Of a stretch of 64,000 nt of DNA, positions 47,305 to 59,500 are shown piece after piece; position 1 is the first letter of the stretch, and every line of letters begins with the position of its first letter. A program made the position numbers and the translations under genes. The notes under the pieces were generated by a model that had not been told where the DNA came from, did not search any database, and was given only the letters and a program-made list of their open reading frames with translations. Origin of the DNA: Acorus gramineus (taxonomy: Eukaryota; Streptophyta; Magnoliopsida; Acorales; Acoraceae); assembly GCA_030737835.1 (NCBI GenBank), contig CM060847.1, forward strand, positions 20,796,433 to 20,860,432, given 5' to 3'.

Positions 47305-47573
47305 TTCAATGTTATCCCTTTGCCTTTTAATGTATTTCTTGAACATTTTTTTTAGCAAACCTAACCCTAGTTCTAGGATAGATATTTTTTGTGTTTCAAA
47401 TGGTTCATAAATTGGTAATGGGTAATGTTTACTTATTTCACCTTAGATTTGAATGGAATAATCAATGTGGCTTTCACTTTAGAATTCAATGTTATCCCTT
47501 TGTTAATCATTTCCAAATGATTTTTCCCTAATTGTAGCTTTTGATATTAGATTATTTTTTCTTATGAGTTAAG
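47305..47573. repeat. Repeat shared with 61209-61345
   Basis: Blocks AATGTTATCCCTTTG (about 47309, again at about 47491, and at about 61209) and CCCTAGTTCTAGGATAGA (47367 and about 61277) recur in the same order. The last part (from about 47508) is the left end of duplication S2. Confidence 0.75.
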
Positions 47574-50500
47574 TGTCACGCCCCAGGGCGGCCGTCCCCG
47601 GGACGCGGCAAGTGTATATAAAATATCAGAATCTACACAGGAGGTCAATAATATATCATACACAAGCAACCAGAATGACACACAGACAACAAAGGGGATT
47701 CCTTAGTTGTGGAAGCAAAAGACTCGCAGCCACAATGACACAATGACACACAGACACACAGACAACACAGACACCAAATGCGGAAGCGAAAGACTGAATC
47801 TGTAAATAAAACATACTACAGACTCGATACACAATCATCTGTCCTGTGAGAGCCAATATACACAAATACAACTGAGTATATATACAAACGCGTGCTCAAG
47901 CACGGAAATAAAATACATACAGCCAAGAAGGGATGCTGATAGCCTCTGGCACTCGCGGAACGTAGCGCTGCTCCGCTACTGAAGGAATCCCTCGGACGGC
48001 TCCAACTGCTCCTCCGGCTCCGGCTCAGTGACAACTGGGGAAAACATATGCGAGGGGTGAGCCACACGCTCAGTGAACAGCACAACCCATGCATCACAGA
48101 CAATATTGACCACAATTCAATCTTTATAATCCACAATCTCTTATTTACAACCACAAAATGGTAACAAATACTCAAACCAGTGGGTCGCTCAATCGCCAAC
48201 CCACTACACCCTCACCCTCACCCTTCAATGGGTGACATAGGATTTTGGGACTGATAATCATCCAATCACAACTCCAGTGGGTCGCTCATCGCCAACCCAC
48301 TACACCCTCACCCTCACCCTACCACGGGTGACATAGGATTTTGGGACTGACTAGGCTGTTGGTCACCCTTGGTCCACCGATAGTCTCTCCTCCACTCCGT
48401 AGGCCGCTGGCCTTCACCCACAACTTCAGCACAGTCCGTCACAAATATCGGGAGGCGCCTACTGATGGGAGCCCTCGAAAGGGATGACCTTATCACGCTG
48501 GGGCAGTCTCTACACGGATCCAACGAAGGGAAACAGAACAGCCTATCCATACGCATATGATCCACTCGGATCCGCCGACAACACATCTCTACAACTCTAA
48601 TGTCATGAATTCTTCAGAATTCCTCCAGGGCGCATAACCAAGATGCGGGGAACATACACAATAATTAGCAAGGGTGGAATATCATTGGGGGAAAGAAACT
48701 TGGGAGGGCAGCGTGAGTTCCCGATATAGGACACCCCGACAACCAAACAAGGAACACGGAGTACCCTAGCCCGGGTCTCACCGCTGTCCTCGCGAGGCCC
48801 CTCCCCTATAATATTCACTAAATATGCTAACATTCATATAATTTGGTACAACATTTCTTATAATATTATTGGGACAAGAAACTTTGGGAGGGCAGCGTGA
48901 GTTCCCGATACAGGACACCCCGACAACCAAACAAGGAACACGGAGTACCCTAACCCGGGTCTCAGTGTTGACCTCGCAAGGCTCCTCCCTATAATATTAT
49001 CTAAGGCATGCAATTTAACATACACTAGCATTTAATTTATTAAATAAACTAGTAGGACACATGTATAGGCCAAGGCTTCCTAGCATGAGAACTGGGGGAC
49101 ATGATGCATGGCTCATACACATATCCTAAGGGTGCAAGTCCCTAACAGGCAAAGTCTAGGGTAGCATACATTCTACAGTTAAATAACGCTCGCATGGAAT
49201 ACACATTACAATAGGTTAATATAAATCCATGGTGCCCCAGGAGATGTCGGTACACGCCCAAATGCGTACAACGCCTCTCCACTGGGTTGGATTGTCCCAC
49301 TCACCGAAGATCGGGTCGTCGCCCGACCGCCCATCAAGATTTGCAAGACAGACATTTATACGGTGAGTTAAATACACAAATACATCAAAATACTCACAAA
49401 ATACACCAAAAGAACCCAACACTCGGGCAAACGTACATACGGCCCGTACGCACGTTAGCCCGAGCACCCCGACTCACTCCCGAACCCACGGCAACCACCC
49501 GCACGGCCACCCGCCCCCGGACGCGCCGCCGCGCCTCAGCCCGCGCACCCAGGCGCACCGCCGGCCCCTGCCTGCACGCCTGGACCCGCAGCCGAGCCAC
49601 CCGGTGCGCCGCGCGCCCACTGCGCCCAGCCGCAGCAGCCCGCGCGCACCCCGCACGCCCCGCGCCGACCCGCGAGCACACCGCACGCCCCGCGCGCCCA
49701 GCGCCTCGCCCCTCGCGCACCTCCAGCTCCGCCCCGCGCGCACTCCGCGCGCACCACCAGCCTCTACCCGCGCGCACCCCGCGCGCACCATCCGCTCGCA
49801 CCCACTGCCCTCCTCACCGCGCGCACGCCTGCGCCTCTGCCATACTCCTCTACAGTGCCCAGCGCCTAGCGCCCCAGCGCCCAGCGCCTAGCGCCCCAGC
49901 GCCCAGCGCTCAGCACCCTCGTCCAGCACCCGGTATCCGTGACCCAGCGCCCGACGCTCAGCGCCCAGCACCCGGGACCCTCACCCAGCGTCCACGCGCA
50001 CGCCCGCGCAACACGCGCCTGGCAGCACGCGCCCAGCGCGCCTGCCAGCCTGCCCGCGCTGCTGCCCGCGCTGCCTGCCTGCGTGCATCGCCGAGTGGCC
50101 CGAGCACCGCTCTCCTGCACGCCTGGGCACCGCCCGCCTGATGCCCGAGCGCCCCCTGCCAGCTGCCCGAGCATGGCCTGCCCAGCCGGCCTGCCCTGCT
50201 CGCACAACCCGCAGCCATCCTACCCCGCACGCCTTCCCCTGCACCCCCCGAGCGCACGCCCAGCGCCAACCCGAGCGCACGGCCGCGCGCACATCCGCGC
50301 GCACGCGCGCGCGCGCCTGCCGCTGCTCGCCTGCTGCGCCTGCTGCCCGGGACTGCCAGCCCCCATGCCCGAGCACCTCCACCACCCACCACCGGCCACC
50401 CCAAGGCCTCCGACCACCCCCACAGCCGCCCGACGGCCACCCACCGCAGCCGACCGCCTCCCAACCTCATACCCACCTCCTAACATACATCTATACAAGA

Positions 50501-51113
50501 AAAGAGAGGAAAAGAGGCTTACCAAGGGGAGGAAGGGAAGTCCGGTTGCTCTCCGCGCACCGAAACCTCTCCCAAAAGGCTTCCAACGCCCGGATCTACT
50601 CCCACCTCCGAAATGGGCCAAATCAGGGAAGAAGAGAGGGGGGATGGAGGGGCAAAACTCGCCGGAATTCGGATTTGAAAGCACCGGGGTGTAGATCGGG
50701 ACCCGATCTACACTTCCTATGCTTTAGGTTTTTGGGTTTGAGGGGTCTAAGGGCTTCAAAAGTGAGAAATAGAGAGAGGGGAGAGAGAGAAGTCAAGTGG
50801 TAGGGATGATGAATAGTGACATCTGATTTTTAGATCTCATATATATATAGTAAGTGACTTAAAAACCCGGATACGCCCCGGAACTGTGAAATTTTGGAAA
50901 CGTTACCGGAATTCGATGAAATTTTCGTGAGAGGCTTAAAATGGCACCAGGACACCAAATATGCAGTTAGATTTCCAATCGGAGTCCTCTAACTCAGGAC
51001 GATAGCTAACAGTCCAAAAATTAGCGGTTCCGATCGAAAATAAAAAAAAAAATGAAAAACTGCCAGAACGCTCCAACGGTTACCAGCAGGTTAAAAGTGA
51101 CACATATATAACA
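47574..51113 (-). repeat. 3' LTR (copy D) of the full-length element
   Basis: 3540 bp. Carries two 150-bp modules (about 48672-48820 and 48858-49000), two CCCTCA units (about 48178-48340), the GC-rich block (about 49420-50400), a splice donor of the form CTTGGTAAGC near 50520-50527, and an intact palindrome at 50691-50711. It has an extra ACACAGAC-rich stretch at about 47690-47765 that is absent from the partner LTR. Confidence 0.9.
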
Positions 51114-51126
51114 TTCTTCCCCCCTT
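51114..51126 (-). promoter_or_regulatory. Polypurine tract
   Basis: Minus-strand AAGGGGGGAAGAA directly abuts the 3' LTR. In LTR retrotransposons this tract primes plus-strand DNA synthesis, and its position fixes the element orientation. Confidence 0.85.
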
Positions 51127-51139
51127 AGGAAATTTTGTC

Positions 51140-51697
51140 CTCAAAATATGCAAAAACATCTAGGAGGGGAAAAGATGCGGATACGCGTCACACCTGGCAT
51201 CCTTGAGCTCCCAAGTGTCCTCGACACCGGAACGGTGCTGCCATCGCACCTCGACCAACTGGACGGTCTTGGTGCAGAGCCTCCTCACGCGGCGGTCCAT
51301 GATCACAATCGACTGCTCCACGAATGACTGTCCGGCTCAGAGACGAGCGGCTCGAACGGGATGACGTGAGCAGGATCGTGGACACACCTTTACCCAACTG
51401 CGAACCCACCACTCCAAGACGGAGAGGTAAGAATTGGCGCTGAGGTGAGCCTCCGAGTAAACTCCAGGAAGCTCTCCTCGCAAGACGGGGACCACTTGAA
51501 CCGGACATCCTTCCGAGTAAGGCGGTTAAGAGGAACAGCTATCTTCGAGAGACCCTCGTCAAGCTTCCTGCAGTAACTCACCAAACTTGGGAAGCTCCGA
51601 ATCCTAGCAGGGTTCGACGGTCGACGCCAATATGACGCGACGAGCGTCTTGCCCGGGTCCACAGATATACCTTTACCAGAAATCACCCAGCCCAAAA
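51140..51697 (-). pseudogene. Pol scrap: reverse transcriptase/RNase H junction and chromodomain-like tail
   Basis: From 51697 leftward the minus strand reads GWVISGKGISVDPGKT, IRSFPSLVSYCRKL, KIAVPLNRLTRKDVRFKWSP and LTSAPILTSP. This is the thumb/connection segment of Ty3/gypsy reverse transcriptase up to the start of RNase H. It then jumps, in other frames, to sequence like the end of integrase (VRWQH, EDTWELKDA at about 51240-51180), as in chromoviruses. Everything between is deleted, and the frame is not open throughout. Confidence 0.8.
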
Positions 51698-51759
51698 GGC
51701 CTTAATCTCCAACCAAAACTCACACCAGATCTCTCATCCAATTGATGCTTCCATGGTAT

Positions 51760-52480
51760 CCCTTGCCTGGGAAAAGAAACCTCGGGAGGGCACCATGAAA
51801 TCCCGATATAGGATACCCCGACAACCAAACAAGGAACACGAAGTACCCTAGCCCGGGTTTCAACGCCGACCTCACAAGGCCCCTTAATCCAGAAAGGAAC
51901 ACTAGAAGAAGACATCATTTTTAAGAACACTACTAACCCCTCCGGATCATCTACCTCTAGATGATCACCCAACGATGTCCTTCAACATCCACTACAAGAC
52001 CGAACCCAACATCATCGGGAATGGTCGAATCAACAATTTGGTCACGAGCGACCCGTCTTCGCCTCATCCACACCCTCACTCCCGAAAGGAGACATTTTGG
52101 GACTTTGGGAGAGACTTAGACTGCTCTTCACCCCTGGTCCACCGGTAGCCTCTCCCCGCTCCGTAGCTCGCCTGGTCCTCTGACCGGGAGCCTGTCTAAC
52201 GCCGGGGCTGTACTACGCGGATCCAACGAAGGGGAGAGCGATTCCATGCTCGCGGCACCATTCAATAATCTCTCCCCGGGTAGCCTCTACCTGGCACACT
52301 CCCAGATTCAGTACCCCTCCGACTGCATCGGTGGTACCTACTGATGGGAACTCTCTGCCAGGACGGCTATAACCCGGCTTCCTCAACCCGAACAACCGCT
52401 CCTGACACCCGCTCACCAAAATACCACACACACTTGCATAACAGCAACCAAACACACACCCACACATATATCCTATTACT
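51760..52480. repeat. Permuted LTR-like segment inside the element
   Basis: Pieces diverged from the family LTR occur in a changed order. At 51777-51890 lies the GGGAGGGCA...CCCGATATAGGAT...GTACCCTAGCCCGGG module. It is followed at 52074-52230 by CTCACTCCCGAA, GTCCACCGGTAGCCTCTCCCC and GGATCCAACGAAGG, and at 52290-52360 by CACTCCCAGATTCAGTA and CTACTGATGGGAA. In intact LTRs the first module comes last in plus-strand order. It could be a fragment of a related LTR family. Confidence 0.65.
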
Positions 52481-52499
52481 AGAGAGTTGGGAACACAAG

Positions 52500-55400
52500 A
52501 TAATACCTCGAACCATGATACCCGAAGACTGCGCCTCCTCGGCCGTAAGCGCTGCAACTCTGCCCTGGACCAACCGCGGCTGAGGAGCAGGAGCACGTCT
52601 CGCCGGCTGCACTGGCTGCCTCCACTGGTCAACTCGACCACCCTGTGGCTGCTGCTGACGCTGAGGCTGCTGCTGCTGCTGGCGCGGAAGCTGCTGCTGC
52701 AAGAACTGCGGCTGCTGAGGTAGCACTCGGGGTCGGTCAGCATCTGGGCAATTGTATCTGATATGCCCGATGCGCTGACAATGGAAGCAGCGCCGCTTCT
52801 CCGGCTGCCTAGACTGGATGGGCACTGCTGCAATGGGTGCTGGATCCCACACTGGCACCGCATCTGCTGGAGGAGAGGCAGCCGCTGACTGATCGAAGCG
52901 GGGCCTCTTCTTCTTGCGCTGCCCCTGGTCCCGACTCCCGGAAGGACCCTGATCTGCAGAAGGGGTCGGAACCCCCACGATGATCCCGAGGTCTCGCTCG
53001 ACTGTCTTCGCCCGAGACACCAAGTCCGAGAACCTCGAGAATGCCTGGGAGGTGACGTGCACCCGGATGGCGCTGCTGAGACCCAACTCAAAACGACGGC
53101 ACCGCGTCTCCTCATCTATCACCAAGGCCGGAGCGAACCTGGAAAGCCTCGTGAAGCGCGTAGAGTAGTCAGCAACCGACATGGAGCCCTGCGTCAACTG
53201 CTCGAACTCCCGCATCACGATCTGGCGCGTCGAGAATGGGAAGATATATGTGTCACTTTTAGCCTGCTGGTAACCGTTAGAGCGTTATGGCAGTTTTTCA
53301 TTTTTTTTCGGTTTTTCGATCGGTACCGCTAATTTTTGGACTGTTAGCTATCGTCCTAAGCTAGAGGACTCCGATTGAAAATCTAACTGCATATTTGGTG
53401 TCCTGGTGCCATTTTAGGCCTCTCACGAAAATTCATCGAATTCCGGCAACGTTTCTGAAATTTCACAGTTCCGGGGCGTATCCGGGTTTTTAAGTCGCAC
53501 ACTATATAAGAGTGGGATCTAATTTTTCCGAGTTACTGTTCATCGTCCCTACCAAATCCCTTCTCTTTCACTTTTCTTGCATAGATGTATGCTAGGAGTG
53601 TGGATCTGTGTATGGGAGGAGGTCAGCGGCTGTGGGTGGCCGTCGGAGGGCGGTGGAGGTGGTCGGAGGTCGGTTTGGGTGCTCGGGAATGGTGGGAGAT
53701 GTCCTCGGGCGCAAGCAGCAGCGGCAGCGGCCCAGGCAGCGCACATGCTGGGCGCGCGCGGGCATGCGCGCGTGCGTGCGCGCGGGTGTGCGCGGGTCTG
53801 GTGCGGGGTGCTGGTCGTGCTGGGCGCGCGGGACGGGGGCGGAGGTGCGCGCGGGGTGCGCGCGAGGCGAGGTGCTACGCGCGGGGGCTCGCGGGGTGCT
53901 CGCGGGCCGGCGCGAGGCGTGCGGGGTGCGTGGGCTGAGGCGCGGCGGCGCGTCCGGGCGGTCGGGTGGCCGTGCGGGTGGTGGCCGGCCGTGCGGGTGG
54001 TTGCCGGGGGTGTTGGGTGATTAATTTGGGATTTTGGGTGTTTATTTGTGTATGTTATGTATTTTTGGGTGATTGTGGATTTTAACTCACCATATTGAAT
54101 GTCTGTCTTGCAGATCTAGACGGACGGTCGCGCGACGACCCAGATACGGGTGAGTGGGACAATCCAACCCAGTAGAGAGGCGTTATACGCACTTGGGCGT
54201 ATACCGACCTCTCCTGGGGCGTCGTGGATAAATATTAACCTGCAATAATATGTAATCCATGCTTGCATGATTAAATTGTAGAATGCATGTTTCCCTAGAC
54301 TGTGCATGTTAGGGACTTGCACCCTTAGGATATGTGTATGAGCCGTGCACCATGCCTCCTGTTTCATGTTAGGAAACCTCGACCTATGTATGCGTCCTAC
54401 TAGTTTGTTTATTAAGTTAAATGCTAGTGTATGTTAAATCGCATGCCTTAGGTAATATTATCGGGAAGAGCCTTGCGAGGACAGCGGTGAGACCCGTGTT
54501 AGGGTACTCCGTGTTCCTTGTTTGGTTGTCGGGATGTCCTGTATCGGGACCTCATGCTGCTCTCCCAAGGTTTCTAGTCCCAATAATATTATAAGTAATG
54601 TTGTATGTTTGGTATGATTATTAGCATGAGTAGTGAATATTATAGGGGAGGGGCCTTGCGAGGACAGCGGTGAGACCCGGGTTAGGGTACTCCGTGTTCC
54701 TTGTTTGGTTGTCGGGGTATCCTATATCGGGAACTCACGCCGCCCTCCCGAGTTTCTTTCCCCAATGATATTCCAACCCTGCTTTTGATTGTACTTGTTT
54801 CCCCGCATCTTGGATATGCGCCCTGGAGGAACTCTGAAGAGTTCATGACATTTGAGTTGTAGAGATGAGTAGTTGGTGGATCCGAGTGGATCACGTGCGT
54901 ATGGATTGGGCTGTTCTGTCCCCCTCGTTGGATCCGGTAGAGACTACCCCCAGCGTTAGAAAGGTCGTCCTTCGGAGGACCCACATCAGTAGGCGCCTCC
55001 CGATATTTGTGACGGACTGTGCTGAAGTTGTGGGTGGAGACCAAGCGACCTACGGAGTGGAGGAGAGACTACCGGTGGACTAAGGGTGACCAACAGCCTA
55101 GTCAGTCCCAAATCCTATGTCACCCGTGGTAGGGTGAGGGTGAGGGTGTAGTGGGTTGGCGATGAGCGACCCGCTGGTTTTGTTTATGGATGATTGTAAG
55201 TCCCAATATCCTGAGTCCCTTGTTGAGGGGTAAGGGTGAGGGTATGATCTGGGTTATGGAAATTGTGGATTAGAATGGATTAATGTTTATGTTGTTCCTG
55301 CCCCTCTGAGGTGGGACATTTAGCTGGATTAATATGTTGTGGTCAATATTGTCTGTGATGCATGGGTTGTGCCGTTCACTGAGCGTGTGGCTCACCCCTC

Positions 55401-56442
55401 GCATATGTTTTTCCCAGTTGCCACTGAGCCTGAGCTGGAGCCGGAGCAGCAGTTGGAGCTTTCCGAGGGATTTCTTCAGTAGCGGAGCAGCGCCACGTTC
55501 CGCGAGTGCCAGAGGTTATCAGCATCCCTTCTTGACTGTATGTATTTGATTTCCGTGCTTGGCACGTGTTGTATATATTCAGTTGTATTTGTGTATATTG
55601 GCTCTCACAGGACAGATGATTGAGTATCGAGTCTGTAGAATGATTATTTACAGATTCAGTCTTTTGCTTCCGCATTTGGTGTATATATCATGTCAGCCTT
55701 TTGTTGCATGTGTGTCATTCTAGTTGTTTGTGTATGATATATATTATTGACCTCCTGTGTAGATTCTGATATTATATATACACTTGCCGCGTCCCGGGGA
55801 CGGCCGCCCTGGGGCGTGACAGTACTCCTCCAGAAAGTACCTCCGGAAACCCGCCCAAGAAAGCTGCTCCACTCCCTCTGGGATGTCCACCACTCGGGTA
55901 GCCCACCAGTCGGCGGCGTTACCCTTCAGCATAAAGGTGGCCAGGGAAACTCGCTGACGATCGGTGCAAAGCATGGCCACGAAGATCGTATCCACCTCCC
56001 TCAACCAACGCTCTGGCGCAAGAGGATCTGCCGACTGACCATGGAACTCGGGAGGGTGGAGCTTCAGAAAGGCGTTGAGGCCGCTCTGCTGCACTCACGC
56101 CGCCGCCTCTAGCTCCTCCTCCCTTTCCAGGGGATCCTCAACTCCTACTGTCGGAATCGCCACGGGAACTGGGGGTACATCGGGTACCGCAGGCGGATCT
56201 GCCGCCAAGGGGACCTGCGGAACTGCCTCGCGAGTCACCCTCAGCTCCTGAATCTCTCTAGCCTGCTCTGCCAATGCTCTGGTCTGTGTCTCCACCAAAT
56301 CAGCCAACCGAGCGAAAGCACGCTCCCAAGCAGGAGGCTCCTGTGCCAAGGACTCTCCAGTAGCATCCTCGTCTCTGGTAGGTCCGAAAACCTCCAAAGA
56401 CCGAGAGGGACCTCGTCCGCGCCGTCCTCTGCGAGGAGGCAT
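52500..56442 (-). pseudogene. gag of the long-LTR element, split by a solo LTR and an in-frame stop
   Basis: The start is ATG at 56442-56440 (MPPRRGRRGRGPSRS). The first segment runs to a TGA at 56097-56095 after an Ala run; the same frame continues from 56094 (QQSGLNAFLKLHPPEFHG, the Retrotrans_gag domain) to 55822, where the inverted solo LTR begins. It resumes in frame at 53242 (MREFEQLTQGSM), passes a Gln-rich stretch and a CX2CX4HX4C zinc knuckle (CFHCQRIGHIRYNC, near 52790-52740), and loses similarity near 52500, just after GRVAALTAEEAQSSG, which normally leads into the protease. No protease active-site triplet is visible. Gag would package element RNA; this copy is broken. Confidence 0.85.
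53244..55821 (+). mobile_element. Solo LTR, copy E, inverted, within gag
   Basis: Reads on the plus strand from ATATATGTGTCAC to GGGGCGTGACA, the reverse of the host element's LTRs. 2578 bp. It lacks the GC block's central part and the palindrome, but has a TATA box (TATATAAG at 53503-53510) and two 150-bp modules (about 54444-54595 and 54632-54785). At the right, the flank is GTACT. At the left, the expected end (TGTT) and target duplication are missing except for one base, as if about 8 bp were deleted at the junction. Confidence 0.85.
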
Positions 56443-56451
56443 ATCAGCACC

Positions 56452-56453
56452 CT
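56452..56453 (-). promoter_or_regulatory. Candidate splice acceptor before gag
   Basis: Minus-strand GGTTTTCTTAG lies ten bases before the gag ATG. With the conserved LTR donor at 59426-59425 it could remove a leader of about 3 kb. Inference only. Confidence 0.35.
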
Positions 56454-56544
56454 AAGAAAACCAGACACTAGGATCAGAATACTCATATAGAAATCCTAGG
56501 ACTCATCTCTACGAAAAGAAGACCATTGGCTCTGACAGGACCAG

Positions 56545-56556
56545 GCTCTGATACCA
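56545..56556 (-). promoter_or_regulatory. Primer-binding site, initiator tRNA-Met
   Basis: Minus-strand TGGTATCAGAGC, six bases inside the 5' LTR, matches the complement of the 3' end of plant initiator tRNA-Met, the common primer of plant LTR retrotransposons. Confidence 0.93.
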
Positions 56557-56562
56557 ACTTTT

Positions 56563-59500
56563 TGTCACGCCCCAGGGCGGCCGTCCCCGGGACGCGGCAA
56601 GTGTATATAAAATATCAGAATCTACACAGGAGGTCAATAATATATCATACACAAGCAACCAGAATGACACACAGACAACAAAGGGCTGACATGATATATA
56701 CACCAAATGCGGAAGCAAAAGACTGAATCTGTAAATAAACATACTACAGACTCGATACTCAATCATCTGTCCTGTGAGAGCCAATATACACAAATACAAC
56801 TGAATATATACAAACGCGTGCCAAGCACGGAAATAAAATACATACAGCCAAGAAGGGATGCTGATAGCCTCTGGCACTCGCGGAACGTAGCGCTGCTCCG
56901 CTACTGAAGGAATCCCTCGGACGGCTCCAACTGCTCCTCCGGCTCTGGCTCAGTGGCAACTGGGGAAAAATATGCGAGGGGTGAGCCACACGCTCAGTGA
57001 ACAGCACAACCCATGCATCACAGACAATATTGACCACAATTCAGATCTTAATAATCCACAATCTCTTATTAACAACCACAAAATTGTAACAATTACTCAA
57101 ACCAGTGGGTCGCTCAATCGCCAACCCACTACACCCTCACCCTCACCCTTCAATGGGTGACATAGGATTTTGGGACTGATAATCATCCAATCACAACTCC
57201 AGTGGGTCGCTCATCGCCAACCCACTACACCCTCACCCTCACCCTACCACGGGTGACATAGGATTTTGGGACTGACTAGGCTGTTGGTCACCCTTGGTCC
57301 ACCGATAGTCTCTCCTCCACTCCGTAGGCCGCTGGCCTTCACCCACAACTTCAGCACAGTCCGTCACAAATATCATGAGGCGCCTACTGGTGGGAGCCCT
57401 CGAAAGGGACGGCCTTATCACGCTGGGGCAGTCTCTACACGGATCCAACGAAGGGAAACAGAACATCCTATCCATACGCATATGATCCACTCGGATCCGC
57501 CGACTACACATCTCTACAACTCTAATGTCATGAATTCTTCAGAATTCCTCCAGGGCGCATAACCAAGATGCGGGGAACATACACAATAATTAGCAAGGGT
57601 GGAATATCATTGGGGGAAAGAAACTTGGGAGGGCAGCGTGAGTTCCCGATATAGGACACCCCGACAACCAAACAAGGAACACGGAGTACCCTAGCCCGGG
57701 TCTCACCGCTGTCCTCGCGAGGCCCCTCCCCTATAATATTCACTAAATATGCTAATAATCATATAATTTGGTATAACATTTCTTATAATATTATTGGGAC
57801 AAGAAACCTTGGGAGGGCAGCGTGAGTTCCCGATACAGGACACCCCGACAACCAAACAAGGAACACGGAGTACCCTAACCCGGGTCTCAGTGTTGACCTC
57901 GCAAGGCTCCTCCCTATAATATTATCTAAGGCATGCAATTTACCATTCACTAGCATTTAATTTAATAAATAAACTAGTAGGACACATGCATAGGCCAAGG
58001 CTTCCTAGCATGAGAACAGGGGGACATGATGCATGGCTTTTACACATATCCTAAGGGTGCAAGTCCCTAACATGCAAAGTCTAGGGTAGCATGCATTCTA
58101 CATTTAAATCATGCTCGCATGGAATACACATTACAACAGGTTAATATAAATCCATGGTGCCCCAGGAGAGGTCGGTATATGCCCAAATGCGTATAACGCC
58201 TCTCTACTGGGTTGGATTGTCCCACTCACCGAAGATCGGGTCGTCGCGCGACCGCCCGTCAAGATCTGCAAGACAGACATTTATACGGTGAGTTAAATAC
58301 ACAAATACATCAAAATACTCACAAAATACACCAAAAGAACCCAACACTCGGGAAAACGTACATACGGCCCGTACGCACGTTAGCCTGAGCACCCCGACTC
58401 ACTCCCGAACCCACGGCAACCACCCGCACAGCCCCGCGCCTCAGCCCGCGCACCCAGGCGCACCGCCGGCCCCTGCCTGCACGCCTGGACCCGCAGCCGA
58501 GTAACCCGGTGCGCCGCGCGCCCACTGCGCCCAGCCGCAGCAGCCCGCGCGCACCCCGCACGCCCCGCGCCGACCCGCGAGCACACCGCACGCCCCGCGC
58601 GCCCAGCACCTGGCCCCGCGCGCTCCCCGCGCGCACCTCCAGCTCCGCCCCGCGCGCACTCCGCGTGCACCACCAGCCTCTACCCGCGCGCACCACGCGC
58701 GCACCACCTCGCACCCACTGTCCTCCTCACCGCGCGCACGCCTGCGCCTCAGCCCAGCGCCCCGCGCGCATACTCCTCTGCAGTGCCCAGTGCCCAGCGC
58801 CCCAGCGCCCAGCGCTCAGCACCCGGTATTCGTGACCCAGCGCCCGACGCTCAGCGCCCAGCACCCGGGACCCTCACCCAGCGTCCACACGCACGCTCGC
58901 GCAACTCGCGCCCAGCGTGCCTTGCAGCACCGCCTGGCAGCACGCGCCCAGCGCGTCTGCCAGCCTGCCCGCGCTGCCTGCCTGCGCGCATCGCCGAGTG
59001 GCCCGAGCACCGCTCGCCTGCACGCCTGGGCACCGCCCGCCTGATGCCCGAGCTCCCCCTGCCAGCTGCCCGAGCATGGCCTGCCCAGCCGGCCTGCCCT
59101 GCTCGCACAACCCGCAGCCATCCTACCCCGCACGCCTTCCCCTGCACCCCCCGAGCGCACACCCAGCGCCAACCCGAGCGCACGCCCGCGCGCACGTCTG
59201 CGCGCACGCGCGCGCGCGCCCTGCCGCTGCTCGCCTGTTGCGCCTGCTGCCCGGGACTGCCAGCCCCCATGCCCGAGCACCTCCACCACCCACCACCGGC
59301 CACCCCAAGGCCTCTGACCACCCCCACAGCCCCCGACGGCCACCCACCGCCGCCGACCGCCTCCCAACCTCATACCCACCTCCTAACATACATCTATACA
59401 AGCAAAGAGAGGAAAAAGAGGCTTACCAAGGGGAGGAAGGGAAGTCCGGTTGCTCTCCGCGCACCGAAACCTCTCCCAAAAGGCTTCCAACGCCCGGATC

